A stretch of DNA of 64,000 bases from CAHJXF01 sp038225855 (GTDB taxonomy: Bacteria > Pseudomonadota > Gammaproteobacteria > Burkholderiales > Burkholderiaceae_D). Positions 57,854-64,000 of this stretch are shown piece by piece. Within the stretch, counting starts at the first letter, position 1; the number at the start of each line of letters is the position of its first letter. The notes under the pieces were generated by a model. It saw only the letters and a list, made by a program, of their open reading frames with translations. It had not been told where the DNA came from and ran no database searches. The stretch spans positions 1-64,000 of the forward strand of contig JBBRQU010000008.1 in assembly GCA_038225855.1 (NCBI GenBank). Direction: 5' to 3'. The position numbers and the translations under genes were made by a program.

Positions 57854-58342
57854 TCACATGATTTTTTCCTTCATCGTCTCGGGCTTCTTGTCGTTCACGA
57901 TGTCGGCGATGGTCAGGTCCACCGCCTGCGCGCTGGAGTTCTTCCACCAGTGCCGGGTGCCGAGAAATTCACGAGCGGTCTCGCCCGCCTTGTGCAGGAT
58001 AGGCACCGCACACTTGCTGTTGTTCTCATAGATCTCGCCACGGTTGACCATGATCAGCGCGGGCCGGTCTTCGTGGCTGTGGAGCGGCACCATGCCTCCG
58101 GGCGCGATCGTCATGTGGCGCAGGCGCAGCCGACGCTGGTCGAGCTTGACGTTTTCCTTCGACAGGTCGATGGACGCGAGCTCGGTATCGACGATGCCCA
58201 CCGGTGCGCTCGGCGCATCCGGCAGCGCATTGGCGGCGACCTTGTCGGTCGGGCATTCGCCGGCGTGCGCGATGCCGACCAATGCCAGGCTGGTCACGAC
58301 AGCCAGACCGGTGAGGCAACGATTGAATGATTGATTTTTCAT
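57854..58342 (-). CDS. Secreted cupin-domain protein
   Basis: A 162-residue exported protein (signal TGLAVVTSLALVGIAHA). A cupin barrel is indicated by RHMTIAPGGMVPLHSHEDRP, with metal-ligand His residues in HSHED, and a later W-H pair (GTRHWWKN). Two Cys (GECPTD and SKCAVP) may pair. Start at 58342 gives the signal peptide. Function unknown; it lies between the patatin and 3-hydroxybutyrate dehydrogenase genes in the same direction. Confidence 0.82.
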   Translation of the reverse strand: MKNQSFNRCLTGLAVVTSLALVGIAHAGECPTDKVAANALPDAPSAPVGIVDTELASIDLSKENVKLDQRRLRLRHMTIAPGGMVPLHSHEDRPALIMVNRGEIYENNSKCAVPILHKAGETAREFLGTRHWWKNSSAQAVDLTIADIVNDKKPETMKEKIM

Positions 58343-58397
58343 GGCGATTCTCCAAGGTTGATGAAAGGGAATGGATCGGTCTCGATGGCCTCGATAC

Positions 58398-59183
58398 TCA
58401 TTGCGCGGTCCAGCCGCCTTCGATGGGCAGCACGGCGCCGGTGATCGATGCGGCATCGTCGGAACACAGGAAGGCGGTCAGAGCGGCCACCTGCTCGACG
58501 GTCACGAATTTCTTGGTCGGCTGCGCGGCCAGCAGTACGTCGCGAACCACCGCTTCGTTGCTGATGCCGCGCGCCTTGGCGGTGTCGGGGATCTGCTTTT
58601 CGACCAGAGGGGTCAGCACGTAGCCTGGGCACACCGCATTGACGGTGATGCCCGCCTCGGCGACTTCAAGCGCGACCGACTTGGTGAAGCCGGCAACGCC
58701 GTGCTTGGCCGTCACGTACGCCGACTTGTACGGACTGGCGACCAGCGCATGGGCCGACGCGATGTTGACGATGCGGCCGAAGCCCTTGCGTTTCATTGCG
58801 GGCAGCGCCAGTCGAACGGTGTGAAAGCCCGCAGAGAGGTTGATCGCGAGAATGGCGTACCACTTCTCGACCGGAAACTCGTCGACCGGCGCGACGTGCT
58901 GGATGCCGGCGTTGTTGACCAGCAGATCGACGCAACCGAACTCGGCGAGCGCCTTTTCCATCATCGCTTCGATGGCGTCTGGTCGACTCATGTCCGCGCC
59001 GTCGTAGCGCACCTCCACGTCGTGACGCTCGGCCATCCCGGCGCGCAGGCGCTCGACCTCGCGCGCATCGCCGAACCCGTTGAGGATGACGCTTGCGCCC
59101 TGCGCGGCCAGCGTCTGCGCGATGCCCAGTCCGATACCGGAGGTCGAACCGGTAATGAGTGCCGTCTTGCCGATGAACATCAC
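58398..59183 (-). CDS. bdhA: 3-hydroxybutyrate dehydrogenase
   Basis: A 261-residue SDR. TGSTSGIG is at 11-18, NNAGIQHVAPVDEFP near 90 is the BdhA-specific stretch, and catalysis uses Ser in NIASAHALVASP and Tyr/Lys in SAYVTAKHG. The C-terminus ends EGGWTAQ as in the bacterial enzymes. It oxidises (R)-3-hydroxybutyrate to acetoacetate, the use of stored polyhydroxybutyrate. The neighbouring patatin-like gene fits lipid or PHB turnover. A LysR gene is divergent upstream. Confidence 0.92.
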   Translation of the reverse strand: MMFIGKTALITGSTSGIGLGIAQTLAAQGASVILNGFGDAREVERLRAGMAERHDVEVRYDGADMSRPDAIEAMMEKALAEFGCVDLLVNNAGIQHVAPVDEFPVEKWYAILAINLSAGFHTVRLALPAMKRKGFGRIVNIASAHALVASPYKSAYVTAKHGVAGFTKSVALEVAEAGITVNAVCPGYVLTPLVEKQIPDTAKARGISNEAVVRDVLLAAQPTKKFVTVEQVAALTAFLCSDDAASITGAVLPIEGGWTAQ

Positions 59184-59453
59184 GATCTCCCAGGGTTCAG
59201 TTGAACGGCGAACGCGATTTCGAAACGGCCGTCGCGCTTTCAGAACGGTTGATGGGCGTCACGGTGTAAGGTCCGTGTTCCGCGCTCACGAGTGCTTGGT
59301 CTTGCATGGTCGCTGCTGTCACGGCTTACTCCGCAATGACGCAAGCGTAGACAACGGAAACCGAGCGCGGAAATCGCATGATTTCATCGGCCGATGCGTT
59401 CTGGTTATCGGGCTGTCTGTAAGGATTCAATCTCCACTGCGACGGACTTGACC

Positions 59454-60353
59454 ATGGAGCTGTACCAGATTCGATACTTCCTGGCCGTGGCCGACACGCT
59501 TAACTTCACGCGCGCGTCGGAGCGTTCCTTCGTCTCACAGCCCGCGTTGACCAAGGCGATACAGCGCCTCGAGGAAACGATTGGTGGGCGACTGTTCGAC
59601 CGCACCAAGAATTCCGTGCAGCTGACCGACCTCGGTCACGCGATGCTTCCCAATTTCCACCAGATCTACGAGAGCGCGAACCATGCTCGCGAAGAGGCGC
59701 GCCGACTCACCCGCGAGCAGAAGGAAGTCGTACGCGTCGGCGTGATGTGCACCATCGACTTCCATCAGGTACTACCCGGATTCGTCGAGAGCCAGGAGGG
59801 TCGCGACGAAGTCGCGCTCACGTTCAGCGAAGGCAACCTCGAAAGCCTGACCGACGCGCTCGATCAAGGGGATGTCGACGTCGGGATCATGTGTTCGCCG
59901 TACGAGATGCCGAAGCGATTCCACGCGACGCCGCTGTTTCGCGAAGACTATGTGCTCGCCATCGGAGACGATCATCGTTTCCACGGACGCGAAGAAGTCG
60001 GGATGGCGGAGCTCGATCGCGAGCGCTATTGCGAACGCGTGATGTGCGAGTTCTCGGTCTACATCGAGCGCCTGCTGCGTGCGCAGGGCGTTTCGCTGGA
60101 GGTGGTGCAGAAGTCGGCGCGCGAGGATTGGATCCAGGCTTTGGTGCGTGCCAACTTCGGCGTCGCCTTCATGCCGATGTCGATCTCCGAGGCGGCGAAG
60201 CTTTCCCACGTGCACATCGACAACGTGCCGATCGTGCGCGAGGTGAGCGTGCTGGTCCAGGCCGAAAGGCCGACCAGCGTTGCGCAGCAGGCAGTCATCG
60301 ACTCGCTCGCCGCGTACGGATGGGGCCGCTCGCCGGTCGAGCGCGCGAAGTAG
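59454..60353 (+). CDS. LysR-family transcriptional regulator
   Basis: A 299-residue regulator. The winged helix at the N-terminus has MELYQIRYFLAVADTLNFTR and SQPALTKAIQRLEETIGGRL, and the rest is a periplasmic-binding-like effector domain (EVVRVGVMCTIDFHQVLPGF). ATG at 59454 is fixed by the conserved MELYQIRYF. It is divergent from bdhA with 270 bases between, so it may control the bdhA-cupin-patatin block. Effector unknown. Confidence 0.92.
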   Translation: MELYQIRYFLAVADTLNFTRASERSFVSQPALTKAIQRLEETIGGRLFDRTKNSVQLTDLGHAMLPNFHQIYESANHAREEARRLTREQKEVVRVGVMCTIDFHQVLPGFVESQEGRDEVALTFSEGNLESLTDALDQGDVDVGIMCSPYEMPKRFHATPLFREDYVLAIGDDHRFHGREEVGMAELDRERYCERVMCEFSVYIERLLRAQGVSLEVVQKSAREDWIQALVRANFGVAFMPMSISEAAKLSHVHIDNVPIVREVSVLVQAERPTSVAQQAVIDSLAAYGWGRSPVERAK

Positions 60354-60505
60354 CCGCGCACACGGTTTGCGACGATGTCGTCGCACCTCTTCACTCGAAC
60401 ATGCTCAAGTCGCCGTCGATTCCCTGCGCCATCTGCGGCGCTATCTCGCTCCTCAGTTCTATCCGCAGTTCGACCCGCAGTTCAATCATCCGCCCAGGAG
60501 ACACC

Positions 60506-61003
60506 ATGGACGGCACACAAAAAATTACCACGTTCCTCTGGTTCGACGACAACGCCGAAGAAGCGATGAACCACTACGTCGCTATCTTCAAGGACTCGAA
60601 GATCGTGAGCGTGCTGCGAAATGGAGATTCAAAGTCGGGCGAATCGGGACGGGGCGCACCGGGTACGGTACTGGCGGGCACGTTTCGCATCGCAGGCCAG
60701 GAGTTCAATGCGCTCAACGGTGGCCCGCAGTTCAAGTTCACCGAGGCGATCTCGCTGGTCGTGAACTGCGACAGTCAGCAAGAGGTCGACGACCTGTGGA
60801 CCAGGCTCTCGGCGGGCGGCGCGACGAGCCGGTGTGGATGGTTGAAAGACAAGTTCGGCCTGTCGTGGCAGATCGTGCCGCGCGTGCTGCCCAGGCTGAT
60901 GATGGATCCCGACTCGGCCAAGGCCGCGCGCGTCATGCAAGCCATGATGCAGATGACCAGGATCGATATTGCCGCCCTGGAACGGGCGTATCACGCGGGC
61001 TGA
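60506..61003 (+). CDS. PhnB-like VOC protein
   Basis: A 165-residue glyoxalase-fold protein of the PhnB/3-demethylubiquinone-methyltransferase-like group. It starts MDGTQKITTFLWFDDNAEEA and has FNALNGGPQFKFTEAISLVV and WLKDKFGLSWQIVPRVL, the family's substrate-loop and C-terminal motifs. CAGGAG lies 7 bases before ATG 60506. Function unknown despite the old enzyme name. The next gene is a second VOC protein. Confidence 0.88.
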   Translation: MDGTQKITTFLWFDDNAEEAMNHYVAIFKDSKIVSVLRNGDSKSGESGRGAPGTVLAGTFRIAGQEFNALNGGPQFKFTEAISLVVNCDSQQEVDDLWTRLSAGGATSRCGWLKDKFGLSWQIVPRVLPRLMMDPDSAKAARVMQAMMQMTRIDIAALERAYHAG

Positions 61004-61034
61004 CCGCCCGTTCTTTCTCCGAGGAGACACGACC

Positions 61035-61508
61035 ATGTCCAATCCATCTGTCAAGAGCATTCCCGAAGGCATGCACACGCTCACGCCCCACCTCGTGTGT
61101 GCCGGCGCGACGGATGCCATCGCGTTCTATGCGAAAGCCTTCGGCGCCGTCGAACTCTCGCGCCTGCCCGGCCCCGGCGGCAAGTTGATGCATGCCGCAC
61201 TTCGCATCGGCGATTCGCATCTGATGCTGGTCGACGAGATGCCCGAATGGGGCGCACTCGGTCCGAAAGCGCTCAAGGGCTCTTCGGTCACCCTGCATCT
61301 GTATGTGGACGACGTCGACGCGGCGATCGAGAAGGCGGTAGCCGCGGGCGCGAAGGTCACCATGCCGGTCGCCGACATGTTCTGGGGCGACCGCTACGGC
61401 AAGCTCGAGGATCCCTTCGGGCATCAGTGGTCGCTGGCCACGCACAAGCGCGAGGTCAGCGCCGAGGAGATGCAGAAGGCGATGGCGGACATGGGGTCGT
61501 CGCACTGA
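61035..61508 (+). CDS. VOC (glyoxalase/bleomycin-resistance-like) protein
   Basis: A 157-residue protein of the PhnB-like VOC group. It contains TPHLVCAGATDAIAFYAKAF, HAALRIGDSHLMLVDEMPEW and the C-terminal GDRYGKLEDPFGHQWSLATH with a metal-ligand-like Glu. GAGGAG precedes ATG 61035. It is 31 bases after the first VOC gene and surely co-transcribed. Substrate unknown. Confidence 0.9.
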   Translation: MSNPSVKSIPEGMHTLTPHLVCAGATDAIAFYAKAFGAVELSRLPGPGGKLMHAALRIGDSHLMLVDEMPEWGALGPKALKGSSVTLHLYVDDVDAAIEKAVAAGAKVTMPVADMFWGDRYGKLEDPFGHQWSLATHKREVSAEEMQKAMADMGSSH

Positions 61509-61545
61509 AAAAAAAGCGCTGCCGAAAGGTTCGAAAGGTCATGGA

Positions 61546-61794
61546 ATGAACATTTCCGCTAAAGCGCTTCGCTTCGACGACTCCAGCATGTGGGTCGATC
61601 TGTCGGATGGTCGCGTGATCGCCGTTCCGCTCGCCTGGTTTCCTGTCTGATGCTAGCCACGCCCGCACAGCGCGAGCGGGTCGAATACAGCGCGAGCGGA
61701 TTGCACTGGCCTGAACTCGACGAAGACATCTCGATCGCCAGGGCTGCTGGCGGGTGTTGGCGACCAGACCAAGCCCGCCACGCTCCGGGCTTGA
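61546..61794 (+). pseudogene. DUF2442 gene with two frameshifts
   Basis: ATG at 61546 begins ALRFDDSSMWVDLSDGRVIA then VPLAWFP, the DUF2442 N-terminus, but a missing base near 61643 leads to TGA at 61648. The next frame gives LATPAQRERVEYSASGLHWP then ELDEDISIA, the conserved second half. An extra base near 61740 shifts again to GLLAGVGDQTKPATLRA with TGA at 61792. A single reading frame of about 83 codons is restored by one insertion and one deletion. DUF2442 often pairs with DUF4160; no partner is seen here. Confidence 0.75.
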
Positions 61795-61822
61795 ACACCG
61801 AGCAGCTGCCCGCGGCGCGGCG

Positions 61823-64000
61823 TCACATGCTTCTTCGATACTGCCCACCCACCTCGAACAACGCATCGGTGATCTGCCCGAGCGAGCACACGCGCACCGC
61901 GTCCATCAGCACCTCGAAGACATTCCTGTTGTCGATCACCGCCTGACGCAGCCGCGCGAGCATCGCGGGTGACTCGCCCGCATGCGCGTCGTGAAAGCCA
62001 TGCAGACGCTTCAACTGCGACTGCTTCTCTTCCTCGGTCGAGCGCATCAGCTCGACCTTCTGCGAATGCGGGTCGCCGTGCGGATTGCGGAAGGTATTGA
62101 CGCCGATGATCGGCAGCTCGCCGGTGTGCTTCAACATCTCGTAGGTCATCGACTCTTCCTGGATCTTGCCGCGCTGGTAGCCGGTCTCCATCGCGCCCAA
62201 CACGCCGCCGCGTTCGGCGATCTTCTCGAACTCCTGCAACACGGCTTCTTCGACAAGATCGGTGAGCTCGTCGATGATGAATGCGCCCTGATTCGGGTTC
62301 TCGTTTTTCGCCAAGCCCCACTCGCGATTGATGATGAGCTGGATCGCCATCGCGCGGCGCACGCTGTCTTCGGTGGGCGTGGTGATCGCTTCGTCGAAGG
62401 CGTTGGTGTGGAGCGAATTGCAGTTGTCGTAGATCGCGATCAACGCTTGCAGCGTGGTGCGGATGTCGTTGAACTGGATCTCCTGCGCGTGCAACGAGCG
62501 GCCGGAAGTCTGGATGTGGTACTTGAGCTTCTGGCTGCGCTCGTTGGCGCCGTACTTGTCACGCATCGCCACGGCCCAGATGCGCCGCGCGACGCGGCCC
62601 ATCACGGTGTACTCGGGATCCATGCCGTTGGAAAAGAAGAACGACAGGTTCTGCGCGAAGTCGTCGACGTGCATGCCGCGCGCGAGATAAGCCTCGACGA
62701 AGGTGAAACCGTTGGAGAGCGTGAACGCGAGTTGCGAGATCGGGTTGGCTCCGGCCTCGGCGATGTGATAGCCGCTGATGGAGACCGAGTAAAAATTCTT
62801 TACGCGGTGCTGCACGAAGTACTGCTGGATGTCGCCCATCACCTTCAACGAAAATTCGGTCGAGAAGATGCAGGTGTTCTGGCCCTGGTCTTCTTTCAGG
62901 ATGTCGGCCTGCACGGTGCCGCGCACGTTCTCCACCACCCATTGGCGGATCTTCCCTTCTTCGTCGTCGGTCGGCTCGCGCCCGTTGTCGGCCTTGAACT
63001 TGTCGAGGTTCTGGTCGATCGCGGTGTTCATGAACATCGCGAGGATCGAGGGCGCGGGGCCGTTGATGGTCATCGACACGGAAGTCGACGGGCTGGTTAG
63101 GTCGAAGCCCGAGTACAGCACCTTCATGTCGTCGAGCGTCGCGATCGACACGCCCGAGTTGCCGACCTTGCCGTAGATGTCGGGCCGAAGATCCGGCTCG
63201 TGGCCGTAGAGCGTGACACTGTCGAAGGCCGTGGACAGGCGCTTGGCGGGCATGCCTTCGGACAACAGATGGAAACGGCGGTTGGTGCGAAAGGGATCGC
63301 CTTCGCCCGCGAACATGCGGGTCGGGTCCTCGCCTTCGCGCTTGAACGCGAACGTGCCGGCGGTGAAGGGGTACGAGCCGGGGACGTTCTCGCGCATCAG
63401 CCACTTGAGGATTTCGCCGTGGTCCAGATAGCGCGGCAGCGCGACCTTGCGGATGGTGGTGCCCGACAGCGACCTGGTGGTGAGCGCGGTGCGAAGTTCC
63501 TTGTCGCGGATCTTCACGACGTACTCTTCGCCGGCGTAGGCCTTTTGCATCGTGGGCCACATTGCGAGCAGCTTCCTGCTGTGCGCATCGAGCCGGGTCT
63601 CGCGATCGGCCGCGAGTTTGTCGAGGCTGTCGGAGGGCGCAGCTTTTGCATCATCATTTTTCGATTCACCCAACATCCGCACCGAAGCCCGCAACTGCTG
63701 CGTCTCGCGCGCAATCGCACTCTGTGCGTCGGCGTGCTTGAGATACCCCCGTACCACATCGGCAATCTCCGCGAGGTAGCGCGAACGTGCCGGCGGCACG
63801 ATCACGTTGGTCGCGGTCGATTGGTGCGTAGCGACTTTCGGCAGGCGGCCCTCGCCCACCTTCAATCCGAATTCAGCGAGCTTCGGCAACAACCCCTGAT
63901 ACAGCGCCGTCACGCCATCGTCGTTGAACTTCGACGCCTGCGTGCCGTACACCGGCATTTGATCGGGCGACATCGTGAAGGCTTCGCGATTGCGCTGCAC
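61823..64000 (-). CDS. icmF: Fused isobutyryl-CoA mutase IcmF, C-terminal 725 residues (5' end outside window)
   Basis: The frame is open to the window edge. Residues visible from the right start with the end of the G-protein chaperone part (RSRYLAEIADVVRGYLKHAD), a linker, then the large coenzyme-B12 mutase domain: YPFTAGTFAFKREGEDPTRM, FAGEGDPFRTNRRFHLLSEG, VTLYGHEPDLRPDIYGKVGN, SVSISGYHIAEAGANPISQL and the C-terminal GQYRRSM. By family the missing N-terminus holds the B12-binding and GTPase domains (full length about 1090). The enzyme interconverts isobutyryl-CoA and butyryl-CoA with built-in reactivation. It links branched-chain amino acid and fatty acid metabolism. Confidence 0.92.
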   Translation of the reverse strand: MQRNREAFTMSPDQMPVYGTQASKFNDDGVTALYQGLLPKLAEFGLKVGEGRLPKVATHQSTATNVIVPPARSRYLAEIADVVRGYLKHADAQSAIARETQQLRASVRMLGESKNDDAKAAPSDSLDKLAADRETRLDAHSRKLLAMWPTMQKAYAGEEYVVKIRDKELRTALTTRSLSGTTIRKVALPRYLDHGEILKWLMRENVPGSYPFTAGTFAFKREGEDPTRMFAGEGDPFRTNRRFHLLSEGMPAKRLSTAFDSVTLYGHEPDLRPDIYGKVGNSGVSIATLDDMKVLYSGFDLTSPSTSVSMTINGPAPSILAMFMNTAIDQNLDKFKADNGREPTDDEEGKIRQWVVENVRGTVQADILKEDQGQNTCIFSTEFSLKVMGDIQQYFVQHRVKNFYSVSISGYHIAEAGANPISQLAFTLSNGFTFVEAYLARGMHVDDFAQNLSFFFSNGMDPEYTVMGRVARRIWAVAMRDKYGANERSQKLKYHIQTSGRSLHAQEIQFNDIRTTLQALIAIYDNCNSLHTNAFDEAITTPTEDSVRRAMAIQLIINREWGLAKNENPNQGAFIIDELTDLVEEAVLQEFEKIAERGGVLGAMETGYQRGKIQEESMTYEMLKHTGELPIIGVNTFRNPHGDPHSQKVELMRSTEEEKQSQLKRLHGFHDAHAGESPAMLARLRQAVIDNRNVFEVLMDAVRVCSLGQITDALFEVGGQYRRSM

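Noticed and set aside
59747..60505. Upstream extension of the PhnB-like frame by 253 codons
   Set aside because: It overlaps the LysR gene in another frame and reads Arg-rich nonsense; the family protein begins at 60506 with a good ribosome site.
1..64000. tRNA, rRNA, riboswitch or prophage module
   Set aside because: No cloverleaf, rRNA-like segment, recognisable riboswitch core or phage structural gene was seen on either strand; short non-coding RNAs cannot be excluded by eye.

Overview
The window is high-GC DNA with the codon use and gene content of a betaproteobacterium (Burkholderiales-like). Pointers are a LivFGHMK-type transporter embedded with acyl-CoA and phenylacetate-CoA-type ligases, a PEP-CTERM protein, SorAB sulfite dehydrogenase, ChrB, Ohr/OhrR, a 3-hydroxybutyrate dehydrogenase and a fused isobutyryl-CoA mutase. 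No rRNA, tRNA or CRISPR array was seen. The organism is an inference from gene content only.

Region 1 (1-4070) is a chromosomal integron. An integrase gene (3051-4070, +) carries one in-frame TAG. Upstream of it lie an attI-like region and four cassettes, all read leftward away from the integrase, each ended by an attC (1730-1789 and 2410-2474 short, 430-507 and 1193-1269 long). Cassettes encode a HigBA-like toxin-antitoxin pair, a membrane protein and three unrecognised proteins. The distal end abuts an IS1182-type transposase fragment.

Region 2 (4079-15807, all -) carries a dienoyl-CoA-reductase-like SDR, a CcdA/thioredoxin pair, a PaaK-like ligase and a branched-chain-amino-acid-type ABC transporter with an acyl-CoA synthetase at its head. 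Between livF and the ligase end sits a DUF2283/DUF4258-like pair followed by an attC-like palindrome, which looks like a solitary integron cassette outside the array.

Region 3 (16000-27363) holds a DUF1631 protein, transporters (EamA, MFS), SDR, glyoxalase-fold, RraA-like, DapA-like, DUF2855 and aldo/keto reductase genes, and a biotinyl-carrier/carboxyltransferase fusion. It looks catabolic but the substrate is unknown.

Region 4 (27364-33287) is dominated by a 1580-residue protein with two blocks of seven 56-residue FG-GAP/PVL-lectin-like repeats set among Asp-box (BNR) motifs. A 44-residue membrane-peptide gene with a one-base insertion precedes it.

Region 5 (33288-48188) carries SorAB and a divergent SulP transporter, a PEP-CTERM protein with a clear terminator, a GST, two sensory systems facing each other (hybrid kinase with Hpt; a translationally coupled kinase - receiver - EAL operon), an MFS/ChrB divergent pair and Ohr/OhrR with a palindromic operator.

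Region 6 (48284-64000) carries a secreted lipase-like hydrolase, serC-serA-creA, a YeeE/YedE transporter next to an internally deleted flavoprotein, DUF302, patatin, cupin and 3-hydroxybutyrate dehydrogenase genes with a divergent LysR, two glyoxalase-fold proteins, a doubly frameshifted DUF2442 gene and the 3' two-thirds of icmF running off the right edge.

Several genes are broken by one nonsense codon or one-base indels (intI, the 44-residue peptide, the TetR fragment, DUF2442). Some of these may be assembly errors; read-level checking decides that.
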